Assembly (NCBI RefSeq): GCF_902506065.1 | Contig: NZ_LR732912.1 | Location: forward strand, 3,366,948 to 3,430,947 | Length of the DNA stretch: 64,000 nt | Source: Arthrobacter sp. 9V | GTDB taxonomy: Bacteria > Actinomycetota > Actinomycetes > Actinomycetales > Micrococcaceae | Direction of reading: 5' to 3' | Shown here: in pieces, positions 47,133 to 55,649 of the stretch | Numbering within the stretch: position 1 is the stretch's first letter | Layout of the letters: each line of letters begins with the position of its first letter | The notes under the pieces: model-generated | The model's database searches: none | Seen by the model: the letters and a program-made list of their open reading frames with translations, nothing else | What the model was told of the DNA's origin: nothing | Position numbers and translations under genes: made by a program

Positions 47133-48365
47133 ATGAGACGTAATGCACACTATCAAGAGGCAGCTCCGGCGGCCCTTTCCGGCCAGGTCACCGTGGATCT
47201 GTCCGCCATTTCAGAGAATGTCAGAGCCCTGAAGAAGCGCACCGAGGCGCCGTTTTTCATGGCAGTAGTGAAGGGCAACGCCTACGGCCACGGACTGGTT
47301 GAAGTGGCCCAAACAGCAGTGGACGCCGGCGCGGACTGGCTGGGGACGGCCCAGCTCAGCGAGGCCATATCGCTCCGCCAAGCGGGAATCACCGTGCCTA
47401 TACTTTCCTGGCTCTATCTGGCATCCCAGACCAGCGCCACCATCCTTGAGGCGCTTGAAAATGACATTGATGTTTCCCTCGGAAGCGTCAGCCAACTTCA
47501 GGTGCTGGCAGGGATCGCCAAGCGCCTTGGCCGTCCCGCCGTCGTGCATTTGGAACTGGACAGCGGTTTGAGCCGCGGCGGTGCACGGAAGGAAGACTGG
47601 CCTGAACTTGTGGCGCAGGCGCGGCAGGCCGAGCTCGACGGCACACTTCGAGTACGGGGACTCTGGACCCACCTGGCCTGGGCCGATGTCCCCGCCCACC
47701 CGGGTAATGCCACCGCCGTCGCTGAGTTCGAGGACGCCGTCCGCGAGGCACGCGAAGCGGGGCTCAGCCCCGAACTCCGGCACGTATCCAGCTCCGCAAA
47801 CATCCTGGACCGGCCCGAATTCCACTTCGACATGGTGCGCGCAGGACTGGCCATCTACGGGCTTGCTCCGGCTGACCACCTGAACCCGGCCGACTTCGGA
47901 TTGCGGCCGGCGCTCAGCGTGACAGCCCCCTTGGTCATGGTCAAGAAGGTCCCCGCAGGCACCGGCGTCAGCTACGAACACCAAGCAATCACCTACGAGC
48001 CCCGCTACCTTGGCCTCATCCCGCTCGGCTATGCGGACGGCATCCCCAAGGGCATCAGCGGCCGCTCGGTAGTGAACATTGCAGGCCGCAGCGTGCCGGT
48101 GATCGGCAAGGTGTGCATGGACCAGTTCATGGTGGATCTGGGCCCGGACGCTTCAGGAATATCTGTGGGTGATACCGCGGTGTTGTTCGGTGATCCTGCT
48201 TGCGGCGCTGCGAGCGCGGACGACTGGGGCGCGGCCATTGGCAGCCACGGCGACGAGATCATCAACAGAATAGCCCCGCGCTTGCCGCGCGCCTACGCTT
48301 CCAGTGCTTACGAGTGCCCCGACTACCAGGAGCCGGCCGTCGCCGGGCAGGTCAATGACGCCTGA
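47133..48365 (+). CDS. alr: Alanine racemase family protein (possibly lysine/broad-specificity)
   Basis: A 410-residue fold-type III PLP enzyme. The PLP lysine is in MAVVKGNAYGHG, and RHVSSSANILDRPEFHFDMVRAGLAIYG contributes the PLP pocket (about 211-238). The second catalytic base region is VGVSYEHQ-type (here GTGVSYEHQ), and KVCMDQFMVDLG is conserved. It has no signal peptide. It normally makes D-alanine for peptidoglycan. Inside a lysine catabolic cluster it might instead racemise lysine, but sequence alone cannot tell. Its end overlaps pucR by 11 bases. Confidence 0.92.
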   Translation: MRRNAHYQEAAPAALSGQVTVDLSAISENVRALKKRTEAPFFMAVVKGNAYGHGLVEVAQTAVDAGADWLGTAQLSEAISLRQAGITVPILSWLYLASQTSATILEALENDIDVSLGSVSQLQVLAGIAKRLGRPAVVHLELDSGLSRGGARKEDWPELVAQARQAELDGTLRVRGLWTHLAWADVPAHPGNATAVAEFEDAVREAREAGLSPELRHVSSSANILDRPEFHFDMVRAGLAIYGLAPADHLNPADFGLRPALSVTAPLVMVKKVPAGTGVSYEHQAITYEPRYLGLIPLGYADGIPKGISGRSVVNIAGRSVPVIGKVCMDQFMVDLGPDASGISVGDTAVLFGDPACGAASADDWGAAIGSHGDEIINRIAPRLPRAYASSAYECPDYQEPAVAGQVNDA

Positions 48366-50013
48366 GCCCGCCACCGCCCGCCTGAGTTTCGTCACGCTCG
48401 AGCAGTTCCTACAGCAGCTGCCGCCGGAGTTGAAAATGCTTCACGACGGCGGCAGCGGCGCCTCGCTGCTGCGGTGGGTGGAACCGAGCGAGCTTGAGGA
48501 CCCCACGCCTTACCTGCCGGAGGGTGAATTCCTCCTCACCGCCGGGTTGCCTTTCCTTGGGGAGGGCGGCTCGGCGGCCAAGGTGGACGCCTATGTTCAG
48601 CGACTTGTTGGCGCCAAGGTAGCGGCCCTTGGCTTTGGCATCAGGCCCTATTTCGACGCCGTCCCTGACGTCCTGCTGGACGCCTGCAGGAAGCACAACC
48701 TCACCTTGTTCGAGGTGCCGGAGTCCGTGCCGTTCGCTGCGATCGGGCTGGAGTTTTCCCAACTCCTGGAAACCGACAATGCGAAGGCTTTCCGGCAGCT
48801 GGCAGAGACCAACCGGCAACTGATGCGGGCGGTTCTCTCCCCCAGGCCCGAGCACGAACTTCTCGCCGCACTTGTTCAGCGGGTTCCGGTGTGGGCAGTC
48901 CTTGTGGGGGCCGATGGGCGGGTCCGGGCGCGCGGGCACAGGGCCGCCGGGCAGGGAGCCGCCGGTCACCGAGCCGCCGGGCAGGACGCCGGCGGCAGCA
49001 CCGGCGTCGAGCATTCTTTGTTGGCGCCGATGCTGGAGCGCCTCCTTTCCGGCAGCGGTCCGCGGGTGGAGATGGACGGCTTCGAACAACCGGGCTCAGC
49101 TTTGGTGTTCGGGCACCCGCTGCGCAGCACCAAGGACGCGAACTTGGGCGCGTTGATCCTCGGCTCGGACACACCACTGACGCCCGCCCAGAACAACGTG
49201 GTGCAGTCCGCTGTGGGACTGTTGGAGTTGCTGGTGCGGCAGCGGACCAGCGGCTCGTTGGCTCCCAGCCAGCTGGCCACCGCGGTACTGCTCCACCCGG
49301 ATTCGCTGGTGTCCGGCTCCACCAAACACGTCAACGGCCTCAAAGACCTGCTGGCCCAGAGCCTATCGTCCACCAGATCCGGGCAGATGCGCGTGGTACA
49401 GGGTGTCAGGGTGGATGGCGCTACGGACGATGGCCCGGTCCGTGAGCTCCTGCAATGGCGGAGGCTGTTCGACACCAAGCTGGTGGAAATCACCGACTAC
49501 GGCTTCGCCGCCATTACCCGGTTCAAGGTGGACGACTCACTGCTCTCCGATGTGGAGAAACTTGGCTGGCGGCTGGTGATTGGCGAGCCGACAGAACTGC
49601 TTGGGCTGCAGGCCGCCTATCAAAGGGCCAGCTCCCTGCGAAGCCGTGTGGTGACCACCGGTAAGAGCGCACGCGTGGACGAGGTGACCTGGTCCGTCGC
49701 CGGGCTTTTGGGGCGCGAAGCCGGGACGCTTCTGGCTGAGCGGCTCCTGGCGCCCGTGCTCGCGCTGGAACCGGACCGCCGGGACCCACTGTTGGCTGTG
49801 CTCCGGGGATGGCTCAGCGAAAACGGCAGCTGGGACGGTTCCGCCAAGCTGTTGGGGCTGCACAGGAACAGCGTCCGGCGGCAGATTGGCGTCCTCGGGG
49901 AGCTGTTGGACATGGACCTTAACCAGGCACAGGTGCGCGCCGAGTTGTGGTTCGCGTTGCAGTACGTGGACGAACTGGTGGCTGGCCTTCCTGCGGAGGG
50001 GACGGTCGACTAG
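48355..50013 (+). CDS. PucR family transcriptional regulator
   Basis: A 552-residue regulator. The N-terminal PucR-like sensory domain (LEQFLQQLPPELKMLHDGG) covers about 1-130. The middle region is variable. A C-terminal helix-turn-helix of the HTH_30 type, SWDGSAKLLGLHRNSVRRQI, lies near 500. At about residues 195-220 (48940-49000) is an Ala/Gly-rich low-complexity insert with GHRAAGQ repeated. Regulators of this family usually activate adjacent amino acid or purine catabolism genes, so the lysine cluster is the likely target. Confidence 0.9.
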   Translation: MTPEPATARLSFVTLEQFLQQLPPELKMLHDGGSGASLLRWVEPSELEDPTPYLPEGEFLLTAGLPFLGEGGSAAKVDAYVQRLVGAKVAALGFGIRPYFDAVPDVLLDACRKHNLTLFEVPESVPFAAIGLEFSQLLETDNAKAFRQLAETNRQLMRAVLSPRPEHELLAALVQRVPVWAVLVGADGRVRARGHRAAGQGAAGHRAAGQDAGGSTGVEHSLLAPMLERLLSGSGPRVEMDGFEQPGSALVFGHPLRSTKDANLGALILGSDTPLTPAQNNVVQSAVGLLELLVRQRTSGSLAPSQLATAVLLHPDSLVSGSTKHVNGLKDLLAQSLSSTRSGQMRVVQGVRVDGATDDGPVRELLQWRRLFDTKLVEITDYGFAAITRFKVDDSLLSDVEKLGWRLVIGEPTELLGLQAAYQRASSLRSRVVTTGKSARVDEVTWSVAGLLGREAGTLLAERLLAPVLALEPDRRDPLLAVLRGWLSENGSWDGSAKLLGLHRNSVRRQIGVLGELLDMDLNQAQVRAELWFALQYVDELVAGLPAEGTVD

Positions 50014-50912
50014 GCGCGCCTGTCCCACTCCCCATACAGGTCCGGCCTGCGCTCACGCAGGTACGGGACTTCGTTGCGTGCAGCTTTCACCATTTCTGTG
50101 CCAACCTCGGCGAACAGGAGGGTAGCGGACTCTCCCGCCGCTGCAAGCAGGGAACCGTCCGGTCCTGCCACCACACTGCCGCCCAGGAAGTTGTACACAT
50201 CCTCATGTCCGGAGTGGTTGGCGTAGGCCACGTTGAGTTGGCTCTCCAGGGCACGGGCTCGGATGAGTACTTGCGGCACGTTGTCGAACCCGGCGGAAAG
50301 GGCTGTCGGCACCAGTAGGAGTTCAGCGCCGCGGGTGGCTGCGGCGCGCACCGCTTCGGGGAACTCGACGTCGTAGCAGATCAGCATCGACGTACGGATC
50401 CCGTTGAAATCCACGACGGCGGGAGGTTCTTGGGCGGCCACAAACGCCTTGTGCTCCTCGGGGCCGAAGAGATGCACCTTCGCGTAGTTGAGGACCTCGA
50501 CGCCGGAGGCGTCCAGCAGAGTAGCCGTGATGTTCCAGCCGGCATTAGCGTGAGGCGGCTGCGCGGCGTCGTCGTGCGTGGCCTGTTGTTGGTTGACGGC
50601 TTCCTGCCGGCTCAGCGCCGGAAGGCTGTACACCAGACCGATCTTGTGCCGGCGCGCGATGTCAGCCAAACGTTGGCGAATGCCAGGCAGGGTGGCAGGG
50701 TCCAGTTCGGCATGCAGCCGCAGAGGGGCATATCCCACGGGGAACAACTCCGGAGTGAGGAGCAACCCGGCCCCTGCGTGGGCGGCGCGCTGTGCGGCGT
50801 CGTCGATTGTGCGCAGGTTCGCCTCAACGTCCATGACTGAAGCGTTCGCCTGCAGGACTGAGAGCAGCATCATTACCACCTTGGTTTCGCCTGTTCCCGA
50901 TGCCTCACTCAT
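50010..50912 (-). CDS. davA: Carbon-nitrogen hydrolase (5-aminovaleramidase DavA-like)
   Basis: A 300-residue nitrilase-superfamily amidase. The Glu-Lys-Cys triad is visible in LLLTPELFPVGY (Glu), LNYAKVHLFGPEEH (Lys) and SMLICYDVEFPEAV (Cys). The YAKVHLFG and ICYDVEFPE context is like DavA, which hydrolyses 5-aminovaleramide to 5-aminovalerate. ATG 50912 (MSEASGTGE) is chosen; an earlier ATG (50936) lies in frame. An unusual Gln/Ala-rich stretch (about 105-125) interrupts the fold. Convergent with pucR, overlapping it by four bases. Confidence 0.85.
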   Translation of the reverse strand: MSEASGTGETKVVMMLLSVLQANASVMDVEANLRTIDDAAQRAAHAGAGLLLTPELFPVGYAPLRLHAELDPATLPGIRQRLADIARRHKIGLVYSLPALSRQEAVNQQQATHDDAAQPPHANAGWNITATLLDASGVEVLNYAKVHLFGPEEHKAFVAAQEPPAVVDFNGIRTSMLICYDVEFPEAVRAAATRGAELLLVPTALSAGFDNVPQVLIRARALESQLNVAYANHSGHEDVYNFLGGSVVAGPDGSLLAAAGESATLLFAEVGTEMVKAARNEVPYLRERRPDLYGEWDRRA

Positions 50913-51016
50913 GGGCCCGAGAGGTTTCTTCTTCAAGCGTAGGCCTCGCCGGGACGCAAGGAGCGGGGCAATTGGACCTGCACGCCGCCGAAGCGGGACG
51001 CATTGCCCCCGCCTCT

Positions 51017-51303
51017 CGCGTTGCGGGGCCCGCCCTGCGTCCCAACCTACGATCTAAGCGCGCATAACGGGCCCCACAAGAAACAGGACTCGCGTTGCGG
51101 GGCCCGCTCTGCGCCCCAAACCGGGATCTTGACGCGCATAGCAGGCCCCACAAGGAACAGGACTCACGCTGCGGGGCCCGCTCTGCGCCCCAAACCGGGA
51201 TCTAAGCGCGCATAGCAGGCCCCACAAGGAACAGGGCTCGCGTTGCGGGGCCCGCTCTACGCCCCAAACCGGGATCTAAGCACGCACAGCAGGCCCCACA
51301 AGG
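51017..51303. repeat. Tandem array of four 74-bp palindromic units
   Basis: Units begin at 51017, 51091, 51165 and 51239, exactly 74 bp apart. Each has TTGCGGGGCCCGCT on the left and AGCAGGCCCCACAA on the right (unit 1 reads ACGGGCCCCACAA), so each can fold into a hairpin. A spacer of CTGCGCCCCAAACCGGGATC lies inside. The last unit diverges after about 65 bases. It occupies most of the 492-bp gap between davA and the ROK gene. No reading frame of interest was seen. It is not a CRISPR, as there are no unique spacers. Confidence 0.9.
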
Positions 51304-51366
51304 GGTGCGTAGCAAGCGTTCTTGCGTTGGAGTATGTCGGTGAGAGTTGACTCCTTGTGTTCACTT

Positions 51367-51378
51367 CTTGACTACAAG
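51367..51378. promoter_or_regulatory. Candidate ROK operator, site 1
   Basis: CTTGACTACAAG, 27 bp upstream of the ROK gene start, nearly matches the CTTGACGACAAG at 52627 upstream of the sugar importer. CTTG and CAAG are inverted around four bases. The pair fits a repressor that controls both itself and the importer. Confidence 0.5.
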
Positions 51379-51404
51379 CTCGCTTGTGGGGCAATCTTCT
51401 TGTC

Positions 51405-52595
51405 ATGCCCGCAACGCAGCGCTCAACGAAGAGCCACCCACGAAAACCCGGCTCACAGTCCGCTCTGCGCCACCTGAACCAGCAGCGCATTATCGAATGC
51501 CTGTTGAGCGGGCCCTCCACGCAAGCTGAGCTCTCGCGGCAGACCGGGCTTTCCACAGCCACAGTTTCCAACATCGTCAAAATCATGCAGGATGCCGGGC
51601 TGGTGTCCACGGAGCCCACCACGAGTTCCGGACGCCGGGCAACCAACGTGCGGTTGAACAGCAACGGTGCGGTAGCCGTCGGAATCGACTTTGGACGCCG
51701 CCATCTGCGGGTGGTCCTTGCCTCGCTGGGCTATCACGTCATTGCCGAGGACTACATCGAATTGCCGCTGGGCCATCAGGCTGAGGAAGGCATCGCCGCC
51801 GCCGTCCTGCTGCTGGAAAAATTGCTCCGTGAAAACGGCATTGACCGCACCGCAGTAGTGGGAGCCGGTGCGGGCATTCCGGGCCCTATTGACCGTCGAT
51901 CCGGCACCGTGGCGCAAGGTGCCATCCTGCCCGAATGGGTGGGCATTGACATCCTCCACCGGCTTGAGGAAGCGCTGAACTGCCCCGTTTTTGTTGATAA
52001 CGACGCGAACTTGGGCGCACTCTCCGAGGTGACCTGGGGGCCGCACAGCGGAGTTTCCAATCTGATGTTCCTCAAGATCGGTTCGGGCATCGGCGCCGGT
52101 CTGATCCTCAACGGATTTCCCTACTACGGCAACGTTGGCATCACCGGAGAAATCGGCCACGCCACCATCCACGAACACGGCCTGGTATGCCGCTGCGGCA
52201 ACAGGGGTTGCCTTGAAACCATCGCGTCCACCACCACCATGATCGAGCTGTTGGGGCGCGGCCAGGAAGGGTTGCTGACGCCGCAGGACATCGTCCGCAA
52301 TTGCCTCGCCGGGGACTCCGCCACCCAACGCGTAGTGGACGACGCCGGGCTGGCGGTAGGCCGCGCGCTGGGCAACGTTTCCAACCTCATCAACCCTGAA
52401 GTCATTGTTGTGGGCGGTCCGTTGGCGGGCCTCGGTGACCTCCTTTTGGACCCCATTCGAAGGGGCTTGATACGCCATGCAGTACCCGTTGTGGGAGAGA
52501 CGACCCACCTCGCAATGTCCTCCCTTGGGGCACGTGCGGAAGCGCTTGGAGCAGCCGCCCTGGTGTTCCAACATGCCGGTATTACCGGTAGGTAA
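51405..52595 (+). CDS. ROK family transcriptional regulator (XylR/NagC type)
   Basis: A 396-residue repressor. An N-terminal winged helix (NQQRIIECLLSGPSTQAELS, then TGLSTATVSNIVKIMQ) is followed by a sugar-kinase-like ROK domain. That domain includes AVGIDFGRRHLRVVLAS, GAGIPGPIDRRSG, FVDNDANLGALSE, IGSGIGAGLILNG and the zinc-binding CRCGNRGCLETIAS. It stands next to the monosaccharide importer and should sense its sugar. ATG 51405 (MPATQRST) was chosen because the DNA-binding domain follows it closely. Confidence 0.92.
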   Translation: MPATQRSTKSHPRKPGSQSALRHLNQQRIIECLLSGPSTQAELSRQTGLSTATVSNIVKIMQDAGLVSTEPTTSSGRRATNVRLNSNGAVAVGIDFGRRHLRVVLASLGYHVIAEDYIELPLGHQAEEGIAAAVLLLEKLLRENGIDRTAVVGAGAGIPGPIDRRSGTVAQGAILPEWVGIDILHRLEEALNCPVFVDNDANLGALSEVTWGPHSGVSNLMFLKIGSGIGAGLILNGFPYYGNVGITGEIGHATIHEHGLVCRCGNRGCLETIASTTTMIELLGRGQEGLLTPQDIVRNCLAGDSATQRVVDDAGLAVGRALGNVSNLINPEVIVVGGPLAGLGDLLLDPIRRGLIRHAVPVVGETTHLAMSSLGARAEALGAAALVFQHAGITGR

Positions 52596-52626
52596 CGAAA
52601 TCGTTAGCTGGATCATGCGTTCAAGT

Positions 52627-52638
52627 CTTGACGACAAG
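52627..52638. promoter_or_regulatory. Candidate ROK operator, site 2, before sugar importer
   Basis: CTTGACGACAAG is the core of the 15-bp palindrome GTCTTGACGACAAGAC (52626-52641; six-base arms, four-base centre). It is about 85 bp upstream of the importer ATPase gene. It matches site 1 at 11 of 12 positions. Confidence 0.55.
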
Positions 52639-52724
52639 ACGGGTGATCCAGTTTACTTTTTGATCAGACAGCCTCGCCATTGCGGGGCCGACAACGAAGT
52701 CATGCATTGGAGGCGTAAGGGCTG

Positions 52725-54281
52725 ATGACATCCCTCGACACGCAAGGTGATCCCATCCTCTTGGAGATGCGCTCGATCACGAAGGAATTCCCGGGCGTGA
52801 AGGCCTTGTCGAATGTGAGCCTGCGCGTGATGGCCGGAGAAATCCATGCCATCTGCGGAGAAAACGGGGCCGGTAAATCAACCCTGATGAAGGTCCTGTC
52901 CGGCGTCTACCCCTACGGCAGCTACACGGGCGACATCGTGTACCAGGCCGAGACGCAGCAGTTCAAGGACATCCGCGCAAGCGAAGCAGCCGGCATCGTG
53001 ATCATCCACCAGGAACTGGCCCTGATCCCGGAACTGTCCATCATGGAGAACATCTTCCTGGGCAACGAACCCACCAAATGGGGTGTGATCGACTGGGCGG
53101 AAGCACGTAAGCGTTCCATGGAACTGCTGGCCCGCGTAGGCCTGCGCGAGGACCCTGACACCCCCATCAAGGAAATCGGCGTCGGCAAGCAGCAGTTGGT
53201 GGAAATCGCCAAGGCACTGAACAAGTCCGTTCGGCTGCTGATCCTGGACGAGCCCACCGCCGCCTTGAACGAATCCGATTCCCAGCACCTGCTGGACCTG
53301 ATCCTTGGCCTCAAAGGCAAGGGCATCACATCGATCATCATTTCGCACAAGCTCAACGAGATCGAACAGATCGCGGACGAGATCACTATCATCCGCGACG
53401 GCAAATCGATCGAAACGCTGAACGTCAAGCGCGACGGCGTGGATGAGGACCGCATCATCAAGGGCATGGTGGGCAGGACGCTCGAGTCCCGCTTCCCCGA
53501 TCACGAGCCCAAGATCGGTGAAGTCTTCTTCGAAGTCAAGGACTGGACGGTGGGCCACCCCCAGATCCAAGACCGCCTGATCTGCAAAGGCTCCAACTTC
53601 TACGTCCGACGCGGCGAAATTGTGGGCTTCGCCGGTCTCATGGGCGCCGGACGCACGGAACTGGCACGCTCCCTGTTCGGCCATTCGTACGGACGCTTTA
53701 TCAAGGGGCAGGTGTACAAGGATGGCAAGCCGGTCAACCTCCGTACTGTCCGTGCCGCCATTGATGCGGGGCTTGGCTACGTCACAGAGGACCGCAAGTC
53801 GCTGGGCCTGAACCTGCTCGATGACATCAAGACCACCACGGTTGCTGCTGGTTTGGACAAGATCAGCAATTACAGCGTGGTGGACACCCGCAAGGAATTC
53901 TCCGTTGCTGAGGAATACCGGAAGTCACTGCGGACCAAGACTCCCTCGGTTGAGGAAGGCGTTGCGAAGCTCTCCGGCGGCAACCAGCAAAAGGTGGTGC
54001 TGGCCAAGTGGATGTTCACCGATCCGGACCTCCTGATCCTGGATGAACCCACACGCGGTATAGACGTGGGTGCCAAGTACGAGATCTACGGCATCATCCA
54101 ACGGCTCGCCAACCAAGGCAAGGGAGTGATTGTCATTTCCTCGGAGCTTCCGGAGCTCCTGGGCCTGTCCGACCGCATCTACACCATTTTTGAAGGCGCC
54201 ATCACCGGTGTCCTGGACAAGAACGAAGCAACCCAGGAAAGCCTCATGAAGCTCATGACTTCCGCCCGCACCACAGTCTGA
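52725..54281 (+). CDS. mmsA: Multiple-monosaccharide ABC importer ATPase (MmsA/GguA type)
   Basis: A 518-residue ATPase with two nucleotide-binding domains. Domain 1: Walker [18 protein letters not shown] (near 47), ILDEPTAAL Walker B. Domain 2: degenerate Walker [11 protein letters not shown] and intact signature [15 protein letters not shown]. The [12 protein letters not shown] stretch is typical of the MmsA/GguA branch that moves L-arabinose, galactose, fucose, xylose or glucose. ATG lies after a GTAAGGGCTG region with a modest ribosome site. Confidence 0.93.
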   Translation: MTSLDTQGDPILLEMRSITKEFPGVKALSNVSLRVMAGEIHAICGENGAGKSTLMKVLSGVYPYGSYTGDIVYQAETQQFKDIRASEAAGIVIIHQELALIPELSIMENIFLGNEPTKWGVIDWAEARKRSMELLARVGLREDPDTPIKEIGVGKQQLVEIAKALNKSVRLLILDEPTAALNESDSQHLLDLILGLKGKGITSIIISHKLNEIEQIADEITIIRDGKSIETLNVKRDGVDEDRIIKGMVGRTLESRFPDHEPKIGEVFFEVKDWTVGHPQIQDRLICKGSNFYVRRGEIVGFAGLMGAGRTELARSLFGHSYGRFIKGQVYKDGKPVNLRTVRAAIDAGLGYVTEDRKSLGLNLLDDIKTTTVAAGLDKISNYSVVDTRKEFSVAEEYRKSLRTKTPSVEEGVAKLSGGNQQKVVLAKWMFTDPDLLILDEPTRGIDVGAKYEIYGIIQRLANQGKGVIVISSELPELLGLSDRIYTIFEGAITGVLDKNEATQESLMKLMTSARTTV

Positions 54282-54325
54282 CCGTTGGCCCAGCCTTACC
54301 CCTTCCTGACACAAGGACCAAAACA

Positions 54326-55597
54326 ATGAACGCGCTCAAGAAGCTATTTGGTGGCAATACCCGCCAGTTCGGCATGATCTTCGCCCTGGTGGCACTTATC
54401 GTCTTCTTCCAGATCTTCACCGGTGGCCGGACGTTGACCCCAGGCAACGTGATCAACCTGTTCAACGGCAACTCCTACATCCTGATCCTGGCAATCGGCA
54501 TGGTCCTGGTCATCATCGCCGGCCACATCGACCTCTCCGTAGGTTCCGTAGCAGCATTCGTGGGCGTATCCGTTGCCCTTGCCATGCGGGATTGGGGCCT
54601 GCCCTGGTGGGCAGGCGTCCTCTTCGGCCTGCTTCTGGGCGCGGTGATCGGCGCCTGGCAAGGCCTTTGGACAGCCTACGTAGGCATACCGGCCTTCATC
54701 GTGACCCTGGCCGGCATGCTCTTGTTCCGCGGATTCAACCAGTTTGTGGGCAAGTCCAACACCATCCCCGTTTCCAAGGATTTCCAGTTCATTGGTTCGG
54801 GATACCTGCCCGAGATCGGCCCGAACACGGGCTTCAACAACCTCACACTGCTCATCGGCATTGTGGCCGCAGCCTTCGTTGTGATCATGTCCGTGCGTGC
54901 CCGTGCCGCAGCCAAAGCCCTTGGCGCCGACGTACCCGAGCTTTGGGTGGAGGTCACTAAGCTGGTCCTGATCTGCGGTGCCATCCTTTACGCGACCTAC
55001 CTGTTCGCTACCGGCCGCCCCGGCACTTCTTTCCCCATCCCCGGCCTGATCCTCGCCGTGCTGGTGCTCATCTACGGTTTCATCGCTGACAAGACCGTCC
55101 TCGGCCGCCACGTTTACGCGGTGGGTGGCAACCGCCACGCAGCCGAGCTCTCCGGCGTGCAGTCCAAGAAGGTCAACTTCATGGTCATGATGAACATGTC
55201 CATCCTGGCCGGCTTGGCCGGCATGATCTTCGTTGCCCGCTCCACGGCGTCGGGCCCGTTCGACGGCGTCGGTTGGGAACTGGATGCGATCGCAGCCGTC
55301 TTCATCGGTGGCGCTGCAGTTACCGGTGGCGTTGGAACCGTGATCGGCTCGATTGTCGGTGGCCTGGTGATGGCTGTCCTGAACAACGGCCTCCAGCTCC
55401 TGGGTGTTGGTGCCGACCTCACCCAGATCATCAAGGGCCTGGTGCTCCTGGCCGCAGTCGCCTTCGATGTCTACAACAAGTCCCAGGGCAAGAGGTCCAT
55501 CACGGGCATGCTGATCAAGGGTTTCCAGCGAAACAACAACGAGATCAAGCCGGACGAAGTCACGTCCACCAAAGAGGTCATCTCCAAGGAAGCGTAA
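54326..55597 (+). CDS. mmsB: Multiple-monosaccharide ABC importer permease (MmsB/GguB type)
   Basis: A 423-residue permease with about ten helices. Conserved sequences are GMVLVIIAGHIDLSVGSVAAF, YVGIPAFIVTLAGMLLFRG and YAVGGNRHAAELSGV, which contacts the ATPase. ACACAAGGACC precedes the ATG. The C-terminus is a polar tail. It works with the upstream ATPase and downstream binding protein. Confidence 0.93.
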   Translation: MNALKKLFGGNTRQFGMIFALVALIVFFQIFTGGRTLTPGNVINLFNGNSYILILAIGMVLVIIAGHIDLSVGSVAAFVGVSVALAMRDWGLPWWAGVLFGLLLGAVIGAWQGLWTAYVGIPAFIVTLAGMLLFRGFNQFVGKSNTIPVSKDFQFIGSGYLPEIGPNTGFNNLTLLIGIVAAAFVVIMSVRARAAAKALGADVPELWVEVTKLVLICGAILYATYLFATGRPGTSFPIPGLILAVLVLIYGFIADKTVLGRHVYAVGGNRHAAELSGVQSKKVNFMVMMNMSILAGLAGMIFVARSTASGPFDGVGWELDAIAAVFIGGAAVTGGVGTVIGSIVGGLVMAVLNNGLQLLGVGADLTQIIKGLVLLAAVAFDVYNKSQGKRSITGMLIKGFQRNNNEIKPDEVTSTKEVISKEA

Positions 55598-55649
55598 TCC
55601 GCTTCCATACGACTCGCTCCACCCCACCACACAGAAAGTGAACCAAGAT

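Noticed and set aside
51017..51303. CRISPR array
   Set aside because: The units are 74 bp and contiguous, with internal palindromes and no unique spacers; no cas genes are present.
51405..52595. Sugar kinase (glucokinase) for the ROK gene
   Set aside because: An N-terminal winged-helix domain precedes the ROK domain, marking it as a repressor.
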